A DNA stretch of 28,753 nt, taken from JACDAN01 sp035776735. GTDB taxonomy: Bacteria > Actinomycetota > Thermoleophilia > Gaiellales > Gaiellaceae. This document shows positions 16,219 to 23,809 of the stretch, piece after piece. The notes under the pieces are model-generated. The model did not search any database. It was given only the letters and a program-made list of their open reading frames with translations, and was not told the DNA's origin. Each line of letters opens with the position of its first letter. The first letter of the stretch is position 1. Both the position numbers and the translations under genes were made by a program. The stretch lies in assembly GCA_035776735.1 (NCBI GenBank), contig DASSSO010000045.1:1-28753 (forward strand). The letters are read 5' to 3'.

Positions 16219-16530
16219 ATGGCGAGCACCGGTGTACCCCAGCGACTGCCGGCCGGGAAGCGGCGCCGCTTCGCTCTCCTGCCGACGACGCGGATGGGGA
16301 CGTGGGCGGTGTGGCTCGCGGTAGCCCACGTCGTACTGGTCTACAGCTGGAGCCTCTTGGGGCGGCTGGGCGGAGTCCCGGGCCTCATCCTGGGCCTCGC
16401 CGCCGGCGTCGTCGCGCTGGTGGCGATCATTCGGCGCAGAGAGCGGGCGGCGACCGTCTTCGCGTCGGTGCTGCCGCTCTTGACCGTCGTGGGCTTCGTG
16501 CTGGCCGAGCTCCTCATCGGCCACGCGTGA
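16219..16530 (+). CDS. Small membrane protein (103 aa), unknown function
   Basis: The start is ATG 16219, five bases after AAGGAGGT (16206-16213), the best ribosome site in the area. A basic head (RLPAGKRRRFALLPTTR) leads into three hydrophobic segments: TWAVWLAVAHVVLVYSW, VPGLILGLAAGVVALVAII and ASVLPLLTVVGFVLAELLI, with RRRERA between the second and third. Topology by the positive-inside rule puts the basic head and loop in the cytoplasm. I recognise no family beyond short actinobacterial membrane proteins. It stands alone, facing the proline-rich protein gene. Confidence 0.75.
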   Translation: MASTGVPQRLPAGKRRRFALLPTTRMGTWAVWLAVAHVVLVYSWSLLGRLGGVPGLILGLAAGVVALVAIIRRRERAATVFASVLPLLTVVGFVLAELLIGHA

Positions 16531-16541
16531 GCGGCTAGGAG

Positions 16542-17309
16542 TTAATCGCCGTCGTCGCGGCCGCGCCGGCTGCCGCTGTCGCCGCGGTCCCTGCGGCGGT
16601 CGCCGCGGTCCGACTTGTCCTTCTTCGGCTTCTTCCAGTGGTCCTTGTACTTGTGCTTTCGGTGCTCGCCGCTCCTGCGGCGGTCACCGCGGTCGTCGTC
16701 GTCGTCATCGTCGTCGTCCGACGGAGGCGGGGGTGGTGGCGGAGGCGGCGGCGGGGGCGGTGGTACGGCCGGCGGAGGCGGTGGCGGCGGGGGTGGGGGC
16801 GGCCCCGGTGGCTTCTGCTTCGGCTTCTCCTTCGGCTTGCCCGGCTTCGGCTTGCCCGGCTTCGGCTTCGTCTTCGGCTTCGGCTTCGCTTTCGACTTCG
16901 ACTTCGGCTTTGCGCGCTTTGGGGCCGCTTTCGGCTCGGTCGTGGTCGGCTGCTCGGTGCTCACCGGAACCGGGGCGGGAGCGGGAGCCGCAACCGGAGC
17001 CGCCCGGCGCACGGCCACGACCCTCGCCGGTGCCGCAGCCGCCCGCCTCGACCGACGGACCTGGCGCGCTCTCGCAGCACGACCGCGGCTCGCGGCCGGT
17101 TGCCTGCGGGCGGTCGCCGCGGCTGCGGCCGCCCGGTACGGCACGCTCGTCTCGCCCACGATCGACGGCACCGTCGGGACCACGGCGGCCTCCGGCACCG
17201 CGATCGGCTCGGCCGCTCTCGTCCAGAGCCAGGCGGAAGCGGTGACGGACATCCCCGCGACGCTCACGTTCGCGGCGACCGCGACGACGAGCAGCAGCCG
17301 GCCCATCAT
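16542..17309 (-). CDS. Exported or membrane-anchored proline/lysine-rich low-complexity protein
   Basis: A 255-residue protein whose ATG at 17309 overlaps the previous gene's stop (ATGA), which fixes the start. Residues 2-35 form a hydrophobic N-terminal anchor or signal (GRLLLVVAVAANVSV, then TASAWLW). An Ala/Arg/Pro region follows, then Lys-Pro repeats (KPKPKTKPKPGKP), runs of 11 and 14 prolines, nine aspartates, and a Lys/Arg/Asp tail. Such Pro-rich rods span cell walls in other bacteria; that is inference. The proline runs should stall ribosomes and need EF-P. The opposite strand is open as polyglycine, but it lacks the operon coupling seen here. It is the last gene of the diguanylate cyclase operon. 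Confidence 0.65.
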   Translation of the reverse strand: MMGRLLLVVAVAANVSVAGMSVTASAWLWTRAAEPIAVPEAAVVPTVPSIVGETSVPYRAAAAAATARRQPAASRGRAARARQVRRSRRAAAAPARVVAVRRAAPVAAPAPAPVPVSTEQPTTTEPKAAPKRAKPKSKSKAKPKPKTKPKPGKPKPGKPKEKPKQKPPGPPPPPPPPPPPAVPPPPPPPPPPPPPPSDDDDDDDDDRGDRRRSGEHRKHKYKDHWKKPKKDKSDRGDRRRDRGDSGSRRGRDDGD

Positions 17310-17506
17310 CTGCGCTGCGGCCGGCCGACGGCGAAGCCGCGGGCCCGCCCCCGCCGTCCGAGGTTCTCGACGTCGTCGAGGTGCGCGCACTCCGTGCTGT
17401 CGTACACGCGTCGGCTACCCACTAGGCGAACCTGGAACCGTCGGACGTCGAACTCCCTCCCGCAGTAGGGGCAGCGAGCGAGGTTAGCCGGGTCGCCGGA
17501 CGTCAT
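17306..17506 (-). CDS. Small zinc-finger-like protein (66 aa)
   Basis: ATG at 17506 overlaps the diguanylate cyclase stop by four bases (ATGA), and its own stop overlaps the next start the same way. A likely zinc site is formed by CPYCGREFDVRRFQVRLVGS and the later STECAHL: C13, C16, C42 and perhaps H44. This resembles short treble-clef/TRASH-like fingers. An Arg-rich tail ends the protein. By context it may act with the cyclase or the exported protein, but no function is known. Confidence 0.75.
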   Translation of the reverse strand: MTSGDPANLARCPYCGREFDVRRFQVRLVGSRRVYDSTECAHLDDVENLGRRGRARGFAVGRPQRR

Positions 17507-19086
17507 TGGGCGTTCGCCGCCTCCCGATCGGCCACGACGACGGTGTTCTTGCCGGCCGCCTTCGCGCGGTAGAGCGCCCGGTCGGCGGCCCGCATCAGCG
17601 CGGCGGCCGACGGCTCGGCGGGGAAGCTCGCGACGCCGAAGCTCGACCGCACGCGCACCGGGTTGCCGGAGCCGCTGGCCACGATCAGCTCCTCGGCGGC
17701 GACACGGAGCCGCTCCGCGAGCTGCCGGCCCCCCTCCGCGTCGGTCACCGGGAGCAGCACGGTGAACTCCTCGCCGCCGTACCGCGCCGGCAGGTCGACG
17801 TCGCGAACGTTCATCCGGATCGCCGCGGCGAAGGCGCGCAGGACGAGATCCCCGACGTCGTGGCCGAAGCGGTCGTTGATCTCCTTGAAGTTGTCGAGGT
17901 CCGCGACGACGACGGCGACGGGGTCGCGGAAGCGCTCGGCGCGGGCGACCTCGGCCGCGAGCGCCTCGTCGAACTGCCGCCGGTTCGCGAGCTGCGTCAG
18001 CTCGTCGGTCGTCGCGAGCTGGCGGGTCACCCGGTGCTGGTGCGCGTTCTGGAGCGCGATCGACGCCCGACCGGCCAACCACTCGGCGAGCTGCACGGAC
18101 ACGCTGTCGAACTCGGCGCCGGGCTCGGGATAGAGGACGAGCAGCCCGTCGTTGGTCGAGCCGGCGGCGACGGCGATCGTCAGCGGCGGTCGGTCGGCGT
18201 CGACCCTCCCGACCCGGCCGAGCTCATTGCCGTCGACGATCAGGCGGGCCCCTGCGGCGCCGGTGACCGTGACCGCGCTCTCGAGGATCACGGGGAGGAG
18301 TGCGTCGACGTCGTGCCCCGCGGCCAGGGCGTTTCCGACGAGCTCGGCGGCCTCGCGGGACTTCTTGGCGCGTCCGACGTCGGTGCGGCGCCGGCGCCTC
18401 GGCGGCCCGGCGGCGCGCGTGGCCAGGACGGCGAGGACGACGACCGTCGCGAACGACGCGAGCAGCGCGAGCAGGATCCGGCGGCGCCGCTCCGAGACGA
18501 CGCTCGCGATCGGCTCGTCCGGCGCGAGCGCCGTGAGCCGCGCCGCGCCCGCGGCCGTCGAGACGCCGCGGTAGCGGCGCCCGTCGACCGTCACGGTGCC
18601 CGGCGACCCGTCGAGCTCGTCGCGGCCGGCGACGAGCCGGTCGCCCGGCGCGAGCGCCGTCCGCTCGGCGACGGCCGCGACAGGGACGTCCACGAGCACG
18701 CGGCCGATCTCGCGGGCCTCCGCGACGACCGCGGCGGGGATCGCAAGCGGCCCAGGCTCCGTCCCCGCGATCCGCCGCCCGTCCACCTCGAAGGCGACGC
18801 CCGGGCGGCGCGCGGCGATCTCCTCCAGAGCAGCCTCGTCGCGGCGTGCGAGCGCACCCTGGACCTCTGCGCGAGCCGCCAGCCCCACGGCGCGGGTCCG
18901 CGCCGTGCGCCCGAGCTCCTCGACGGTGCGCACGGCTCCCGCCAGCTCGGCCGCGAGCCGCTCGTCCGTCTTGGCGTACTCCTGCTCCTCGACGCTCCGG
19001 AACAGGACCACGCCCGCCACGAGCGCGAGCAGCGCAGCCGCGAGCACCACGAGCGCGAGTGTTCGATGACGCCGCAGAAGCTCCAC
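17503..19086 (-). CDS. Membrane-bound diguanylate cyclase (sensor, GAF-like domain, GGDEF)
   Basis: A 527-residue protein from GTG 19086; the frame extends upstream, but translation from there would cross the intergenic inverted repeats. It has a first membrane helix (about 8-30, LALVVLAAALLALVAGVVLF), an extracytoplasmic sensor to about 195, a second helix near 205-225, a GAF-like domain (about 250-360), and a GGDEF domain. The active site is GGEEF at 437-441 and the inhibitory RxxD is present (R428-D431), so it should make c-di-GMP with product feedback. The usual DELTQLANRRQFDEAL entry motif is there. No EAL domain is present. It is the first gene of an operon with the zinc-finger and proline-rich genes. 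Confidence 0.93.
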   Translation of the reverse strand: MELLRRHRTLALVVLAAALLALVAGVVLFRSVEEQEYAKTDERLAAELAGAVRTVEELGRTARTRAVGLAARAEVQGALARRDEAALEEIAARRPGVAFEVDGRRIAGTEPGPLAIPAAVVAEAREIGRVLVDVPVAAVAERTALAPGDRLVAGRDELDGSPGTVTVDGRRYRGVSTAAGAARLTALAPDEPIASVVSERRRRILLALLASFATVVVLAVLATRAAGPPRRRRRTDVGRAKKSREAAELVGNALAAGHDVDALLPVILESAVTVTGAAGARLIVDGNELGRVGRVDADRPPLTIAVAAGSTNDGLLVLYPEPGAEFDSVSVQLAEWLAGRASIALQNAHQHRVTRQLATTDELTQLANRRQFDEALAAEVARAERFRDPVAVVVADLDNFKEINDRFGHDVGDLVLRAFAAAIRMNVRDVDLPARYGGEEFTVLLPVTDAEGGRQLAERLRVAAEELIVASGSGNPVRVRSSFGVASFPAEPSAAALMRAADRALYRAKAAGKNTVVVADREAANAQ

Positions 19087-19121
19087 GCTACACCGGGGCG
19101 GGGCGCACGGGCTCCGGCACC

Positions 19122-19180
19122 GCGTCTGCGGCCGGAGAGGCGAGGCTGCCCACGTCTGTGGGCAGCGCGGCCGCAGACGC
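19122..19180. repeat. Nested inverted repeats between divergent genes
   Basis: An outer perfect 11-bp pair (GCGTCTGCGGC at 19122-19132, GCCGCAGACGC at 19170-19180) encloses an inner perfect 9-bp hairpin (GCTGCCCAC at 19145-19153, GTGGGCAGC at 19158-19166). A third GCTGCCCAC copy starts at 19179. It sits between the diguanylate cyclase (minus) and esterase (plus) starts, so it may be a shared operator or an RNA structure. Confidence 0.5.
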
Positions 19181-19279
19181 TGCCCACCCCGCATCTGGGT
19201 GTGGCACGGGGGAACATTCGCGGAGCCGTCGGACGGCATCCGCTAGGGTCGGCGCGACAGCGACCACTGGAGGTTGGAG

Positions 19280-20386
19280 ATGTTCGTTTCCGGACGCTCG
19301 CGGTCGATCTGGGCGCTGCTCGCGCTCGCCGCACTGCTCGCCACAGCCGCTCTCGCACCGGCTGCGACGGCCAAGAAGGGGCCCAAGCGCCTACCCGCGC
19401 TCGAGTTCCGCGGACAGGCGATCATCCCGACCGGCACGATGTTCCAGAGCACGAACGTCGGCGGGCTCTCGTCGATCGCCCACGCCGGCCACCAGAAGTT
19501 CTACGTCATCTCCGACGACCAGGCGAACGCCCGCTTCTACAAGCTCCGCGCCGAGATCGCAGACGGGCAGCTGGACAACGACGACATCACCTTCAAGGCG
19601 GTCACGATTCTCAAGCAGCCCGACGGGACGCCCTACCCGGCCGGCAGCCTCGACCCCGAGGGCTTCGCGCTCACGAAGCACAACCGGCGCGCGATCGTCA
19701 CGTCCGAGGGCTTCGCGAACTCGCTCGTCCCGCCGTGGATCCGGCTCTACAAGCTCGACGGCACCTACGTCCGCGACCTCCCGGTCCCCGACGACTTCAT
19801 CCCGGCGACCTCCCCGCCGCGGGGCGTCCGCCAGAACCTCGGCTTCGAGTCGGCCGGGACGCGCGGCAAGCACCTCTTCACGGGAACCGAGGCGGCGCTC
19901 GTGCAGGACGGCCCGGCGGCAACGCTGACGAACGGGAGCCCTGCGCGGCTGATGCGGTACGACGTCAAGAAGAACGTGCTGCAGAAGCAGTGGACGTACA
20001 TGGTCGACCCGATCGCGGAGCCGCCTGTCCCGACCGGGGCGTTCGGGGTCAGCGGGCTCGTCGAGGTGCTCCCGATCGGCAAGAAGCGGCTGCTCACGAT
20101 GGAGCGGTCGTTCTCCGTCGGCGCGCCCGACACCGGGAACACGATCAAGCTCTACGTGACCGAGCTCCGCGAGGACGGCTCGACCTCGAAGACGCTGCTG
20201 CTCAACCTCGACGCGCTCGGCATTCCGCTCGACAACGTCGAGGGCATGGCCTTCGGGCCGCGGCTGCGCGGAGGGAAGCGGACGCTCCTGCTCGTCAGCG
20301 ACAACAACTTCGCCCCGGCGCAGTTCACGCAGTTCCTGCTCTTCGCCTACGGCGAGAAGCAGCACGGAGATCACGACGACGACTAG
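19280..20386 (+). CDS. Secreted esterase-like/phytase-like beta-propeller protein
   Basis: ATG 19280 follows TGGAGG with six bases between; the TTG at 19274 is less likely. The 368-residue protein has a signal peptide (residues 1-31, ending PAATAKKG) and the pattern of the esterase-like activity of phytase family: VGGLSSIAHAGHQKFYVISD, ARFYKLRAEI, SLDPEGFALT, NVEGMAFGPRL and LLLVSDNNF, with conserved acidic residues for metal or phosphate binding. It ends in a His/Asp-rich tail (EKQHGDHDDD) that could bind metal. The natural substrate of the family is uncertain, probably phosphate esters outside the cell. The hydrolase gene follows 26 nt later. Confidence 0.88.
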   Translation: MFVSGRSRSIWALLALAALLATAALAPAATAKKGPKRLPALEFRGQAIIPTGTMFQSTNVGGLSSIAHAGHQKFYVISDDQANARFYKLRAEIADGQLDNDDITFKAVTILKQPDGTPYPAGSLDPEGFALTKHNRRAIVTSEGFANSLVPPWIRLYKLDGTYVRDLPVPDDFIPATSPPRGVRQNLGFESAGTRGKHLFTGTEAALVQDGPAATLTNGSPARLMRYDVKKNVLQKQWTYMVDPIAEPPVPTGAFGVSGLVEVLPIGKKRLLTMERSFSVGAPDTGNTIKLYVTELREDGSTSKTLLLNLDALGIPLDNVEGMAFGPRLRGGKRTLLLVSDNNFAPAQFTQFLLFAYGEKQHGDHDDD

Positions 20387-20412
20387 CTGACAGCTCGGGT
20401 CGGAGGCCGGCG

Positions 20413-21060
20413 ATGACGACGGCCGCCGAAGTCGAGATCCCGGTCGACGAGGTCGTCCTTCGGGGCGACCTCGTGATCCCCCAGGGGGCCGGCGGCGTGG
20501 TGGCGTTCGCGCACGGCAGCGGCTCGAGCCGCCTCAGCCCGCGCAACCGGTTCGTCGCGGCGACGCTGAACCAGGCCGGGGTCGGCACGCTGCTGATGGA
20601 CCTCCTGACGCGGGACGAGGAGCTCGAGGACAGCGTCACGGGCAAGCTCCGCTTCGACATCGGCCTGCTCGCCGAGCGGCTCATCGCCGCCGTGGACTGG
20701 CTGCGCGCGGGGGCGGCTGCGTCCCACCCGCTGGGGCTCTTCGGCGCGAGCACGGGCGCCGCAGCAGCCCTCGTCGCCGCCGCCGAGCGACCGGACGACG
20801 TCGCCGCGGTCGTGTCGCGCGGCGGGCGTCCGGATCTCGCCGGCGACGCGCTCCCGCGGGTGCGGGCACCGACCCTCCTGATCGTCGGCAGCCTCGACCA
20901 CCTCGTCCTGGAGCTGAACGAGCAGGCGCTCGGGCTGCTTCGCGCCGAGAAGGAGCTCGCCGTCGTGCCCGGCGCGACCCATCTGTTCGAGGAGCCGGGG
21001 ACGCTGGAGGAGGTGGCGCGGCTCGCGACCGAGTGGTTCGTCCGCCACCTCGCCGCCTAG
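20413..21060 (+). CDS. Alpha/beta hydrolase (dienelactone hydrolase-like)
   Basis: ATG 20413, six bases after CGGAGG. The 215-residue protein has the oxyanion strand VVAFAHGSGSSRLSPRN, the nucleophile elbow FGASTGAAAAL (GxSxG), the acid GSLDHLV and the histidine GATHLFEEPG, a full catalytic triad. This subfamily is often found fused to or beside phosphoribosyltransferases; none is present here. It is cytoplasmic, with no signal peptide, and probably co-transcribed with the secreted esterase. The substrate is unknown. Confidence 0.9.
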   Translation: MTTAAEVEIPVDEVVLRGDLVIPQGAGGVVAFAHGSGSSRLSPRNRFVAATLNQAGVGTLLMDLLTRDEELEDSVTGKLRFDIGLLAERLIAAVDWLRAGAAASHPLGLFGASTGAAAALVAAAERPDDVAAVVSRGGRPDLAGDALPRVRAPTLLIVGSLDHLVLELNEQALGLLRAEKELAVVPGATHLFEEPGTLEEVARLATEWFVRHLAA

Positions 21061-21089
21061 GCGCCGGGGCCCGCGAAGGGCCCCGGCGC
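21061..21089. terminator. Perfect 12-bp hairpin between convergent genes
   Basis: GCGCCGGGGCCC (21061-21072) and GGGCCCCGGCGC (21078-21089) form an unbroken 12-bp stem with loop GCGAA, starting directly after the hydrolase stop. There is no T tract. Its symmetry and position between convergent genes suggest a bidirectional terminator. Confidence 0.75.
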
Positions 21090-21104
21090 TACGGGCCCGA
21101 CTGG

Positions 21105-21575
21105 TTACGCGGTCAGCGCCGCGCAGGCGTCTTCGACCCGGCCCTCGAGGCTGTGCTGTGGCTCGTGGATGACTTCGCCGGTGGCGAGGTCGATCTTCAG
21201 GACACCCGTGAATCCGAACGGGATCTGACCGATGATCATCACGATCTCCGTTCCGTCGGGTGCAATCTGAACGTGGTCGGCGCCGACATCGCGGAACCTA
21301 TACGTGTTGTCGCCCGACGTCGCGGTCAGACCGATGTTGAGCGTCGTGATATCGGCCGGCCCCGTGCCGCCGCCCGAGAACGTCCGCACGGTGACGTGTC
21401 CACTCGCATGCGTCGTCACCGGGACGCCGCAGGCGTCCGTCAAGAAGTCGTCCGCAAACGTCTCGTCAACCGTGATCCGCTCGAACGTCGGCTTGCCCGC
21501 GAGCGCACCCGGGACAAGTGCGGCCGCGACTACGAGGATTCCCGCCAGGGAAACGAAGCAGCGTCGTCTGGTCAT
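21105..21575 (-). CDS. Small secreted protein of unknown function (156 aa)
   Basis: The start is ATG 21575 with AAGGGAG upstream. Residues 1-26 are a signal peptide (RRRCFVSLAGILVVAAALVP, ending GALAG). The mature part is beta-rich (ITVDETFADDFLTDACGVPV, GHVTVRTFSGGG, DNTYRFRDVGADHVQIAPDG) with two cysteines, C49 and C151, that could pair outside the cell. Similar unannotated secreted proteins occur in actinobacteria; no enzyme motif is visible. It has its own promoter and ends at the shared hairpin. Confidence 0.82.
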   Translation of the reverse strand: MTRRRCFVSLAGILVVAAALVPGALAGKPTFERITVDETFADDFLTDACGVPVTTHASGHVTVRTFSGGGTGPADITTLNIGLTATSGDNTYRFRDVGADHVQIAPDGTEIVMIIGQIPFGFTGVLKIDLATGEVIHEPQHSLEGRVEDACAALTA

Positions 21576-21630
21576 GGTTCTCCCTTCCGGTCATGCCATC
21601 GCGCTCGGCGAGGCGGCTCCCCTGGGCCAG

Positions 21631-21660
21631 GTCATAGCACGCTTGCGTCAGTCGTTACAA
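21631..21660 (-). promoter_or_regulatory. Candidate promoter of the small secreted protein gene
   Basis: On the minus strand TTGTAA (21660-21655), an 18-nt spacer and TATGAC (21636-21631), about 55 nt before the ATG at 21575. Confidence 0.5.
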
Positions 21661-21668
21661 GCCCCGGC

Positions 21669-23135
21669 TCAGCCGCTGCGGAAGAGGCCAAGCCAGGCCT
21701 TCGGCAGCCGCCGACGGGCGGTCCGGAGCGCCTCCCGCAGCGCCTCCGGCGAGCCCTCGCCGTGGATCCCGACGCCGTGGCCGCAGAGAATGTGGCGCGG
21801 CTCGTAGCGGCCGAGCGCCCTGGGCGGGCGGACGCGCAGGAGCGGATGGACGCCGATCTGCTCGCCCGGCGCGCGGAAGTACCCGACGGTGCCGAGCGCG
21901 TCCGCAAGGACGAGCGCGCGCAGCTCGGGGATCCAGGCGGCCACCTCCCGCCAGAACCGGGAGCGCACGAGCGGCACGATCTCGAGCGGCGAGGCGGTGA
22001 TCCCCTGGAGCGGGACGTTGTAGTGCGGGACGCCGAGCGCCGAGGCGAACTCGGCGCAGCCGCGGGGATGGCGGTCGAGTAGCTGCACGACCCCGGCGGG
22101 CTCTCCGAGCTCCCGGACCCGCCCCAGCGCCGGCTCCCACAGGACGGGATCGAAGACCCAGACCTCGCCTCGACTCCGCAGCGCGTGCGAGGCGCGACGC
22201 AGCTTCTCCTTGGCGATCCAGCCGAAGCCCTCGTCGAACTCGTCGCAGAACGCGAAGGTCTCGTCGTCCTCGCCGGTCGGGATCCAGCTCAGGGCCCGCT
22301 CGGTGTAGGTCCGGCGGTCGGGGTCGAAGTGCGACGCGGCCGCCTCGCCGTAGGGACGGGAGACGCGCAGCGCGTAGGCGGCGAAGCCCTCGTCTCGCAG
22401 CGGCTCCCAGTCCTCCCGGTACGGCACCTCCACGTGCCGGTTCGAGAGCGTGCGGGCCGAGGTCACGAACGCCATCCCGATCCCCTGGGAGACCTCGAGC
22501 AGCGAGCGGTCCTCGGCCGCGGCGGTCCGGCGCAGCCCGTCGTAGAGGCGCGCAAGCTGTTCCTGGGAGGGGAGGTCGGACGCCTCCTCGCTGAGCTCGC
22601 GCATGGTCGCCCGCAGCTCCGCGAGCTCCACCGGCGGGATGTCGATCAGGCGCGCGGTGCGCCCCGAGGTTCCCTCCAGCACGCCGAGGAGCTCGTCCAC
22701 CGACGAGACGTCCAGGTCCCGGACGACCACGCCGGAGGCCTTCAGCTCGTCCGTCAGGGCCCGGAGGTAGACGCGGGAGCCGTGGGTGAGGTCGGCGGCG
22801 GCGGCGAGAATCCAGAGCGGCGAGAAGCCGAAGGCCGCGATCGAGCCGAGCTCGACGATGTTGCCGGCACCCTTGCGAAGCGCCAGCTCCCTCGGCGGAG
22901 GCGCGGCGGGGTCGGGCGTGGTCGGCGTCTCTGGCTCGACGTCGCCGACGCCCTCGATCAGGATCCGGAGCAGGTTCTTGGCGCTCGCCTCGTACAAGCG
23001 CGAGCGGCGCGCGAACCGCGGGAGCACGAGCTGCGCCGTCTCGTGGACGGTCCCGCCGAGGACCGCCGCGGTCGAGCGGACGAGCCGCTCGGGGAGCGAC
23101 GCGGCGAAGTAGGCGAGCCTGCGACCCAGCCTCAC
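21669..23135 (-). CDS. Two-part protein: EcsC-like N-terminal region and divergent metallo-beta-lactamase-like C-terminal region
   Basis: GTG at 23135 overlaps the hydrolase stop by four bases (GTGA), giving 488 residues; the frame runs on upstream only as hydrolase shadow. Residues about 1-130 contain KGAGNIVELGSIAAFGFSPL, then WILAAAADLTHGSRVYLRAL, hydrophobic and EcsC-like. The C-terminal 190 residues (VWVFDPVLWEP, QLLDRHPRGCAEFA, ALGVPHYNVP, ALVLADALGTVGYF, HILCGHGVGIHGEG) resemble a metallo-beta-lactamase fold in which the HxHxDH metal motif is replaced by DRHP. Both assignments come from motif memory only. It is the last gene of the F420 operon, but no direct role in F420 metabolism is known. 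Confidence 0.6.
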   Translation of the reverse strand: MRLGRRLAYFAASLPERLVRSTAAVLGGTVHETAQLVLPRFARRSRLYEASAKNLLRILIEGVGDVEPETPTTPDPAAPPPRELALRKGAGNIVELGSIAAFGFSPLWILAAAADLTHGSRVYLRALTDELKASGVVVRDLDVSSVDELLGVLEGTSGRTARLIDIPPVELAELRATMRELSEEASDLPSQEQLARLYDGLRRTAAAEDRSLLEVSQGIGMAFVTSARTLSNRHVEVPYREDWEPLRDEGFAAYALRVSRPYGEAAASHFDPDRRTYTERALSWIPTGEDDETFAFCDEFDEGFGWIAKEKLRRASHALRSRGEVWVFDPVLWEPALGRVRELGEPAGVVQLLDRHPRGCAEFASALGVPHYNVPLQGITASPLEIVPLVRSRFWREVAAWIPELRALVLADALGTVGYFRAPGEQIGVHPLLRVRPPRALGRYEPRHILCGHGVGIHGEGSPEALREALRTARRRLPKAWLGLFRSG

Positions 23136-23809
23136 GGGGCGAAGGATGGCGAATCCGCCGCCACGCCATCGTCCAGGAACCGCCGGAGCGCGGACTGGAA
23201 CTCCCCGGGCGCCTCGAGCATCGGGACATGGCCGCAGCGGTGGAGCACCACCAGCTGTGCGTCCGGGATCTCGGCGCTGAAGACGCTGCCCAGCGTCGGC
23301 GGCAGGAGCCGGTCGTCGGCGCCCCACACGACCAGCGTCGGCGCCCTGACCTGGTGCAGCGTGTCGCTGATGTCCGAGGCGAGGAGGTCGCTCCCCACCT
23401 GCCAGAGCCGCATCGGCCCGATCCGGAAGGCGTCGCGGACGAGCAGCCCCCACCGGCGCGGCGAGTGTCCGACGGAGCGGGCGATCGGGAGGACGTAGGA
23501 GCGCCTCGACTGGGTCGCGAAGATCCCGGCCGGTGCGACCAGCGCGAGGCGGCCGACGAGCTCCGGCCGCTCCGCGGCGAGCGCGAGCGCGACCGTCCCG
23601 CCCATCGAGTGGCCGACGACGGCTGCGCCCTCCAGCCCCTCGCGCTCGAGCCAGTCGCCCAGCCAGGTCGCCGCCTCGCGGTAGCGGAAGCCGGGCAGCC
23701 GGACGACGTGGACGTCGTAGGCGCCCTCGAGCGCAGAGACCGTTCGCCGCCACCAGTCCGTCGAGGCGGTGATCCCGTGCACGAGCACGACCGGGGGCTT
23801 CGCGCTCAC
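23132..23809 (-). CDS. Alpha/beta hydrolase in the F420 operon
   Basis: GTG at 23809 overlaps the cofE stop (GTGA). The 225-residue protein has HGITASTDWW at the oxyanion site, nucleophile GHSMGG, acid GADDRLLP and histidine RCGHVPMLEAP, a complete triad of the hydrolase-fold esterase/lyase family. The overlaps on both sides tie its translation to cofE and to the EcsC/MBL-like gene. It may act on an F420-related or lipid substrate, but the sequence does not say which. Confidence 0.9.
   Translation of the reverse strand: MSAKPPVVLVHGITASTDWWRRTVSALEGAYDVHVVRLPGFRYREAATWLGDWLEREGLEGAAVVGHSMGGTVALALAAERPELVGRLALVAPAGIFATQSRRSYVLPIARSVGHSPRRWGLLVRDAFRIGPMRLWQVGSDLLASDISDTLHQVRAPTLVVWGADDRLLPPTLGSVFSAEIPDAQLVVLHRCGHVPMLEAPGEFQSALRRFLDDGVAADSPSFAP

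Noticed and set aside
16681..16815. Possible CRISPR or tandem-repeat array in the GGC/GTC-rich stretch
   Set aside because: The repetition is codon-level, encoding polyproline and polyaspartate, with no spacer structure.
16615..17487. Plus-strand frame encoding polyglycine opposite the proline-rich gene
   Set aside because: No signal, domain or operon coupling; the minus frame has an anchor and ATGA overlap with its neighbour.
17506..21060. A 1184-codon plus-strand frame across the diguanylate cyclase and esterase genes
   Set aside because: Its front is antisense to the GGDEF gene and its middle is out of frame with the esterase. Only the last 215 codons are real, as the hydrolase from 20413.
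21655..23229. A second long minus-strand frame overlapping the EcsC/MBL-like gene
   Set aside because: It has shadow composition, while the alternative frame is coupled by GTGA and has coherent hydrophobic and motif structure.
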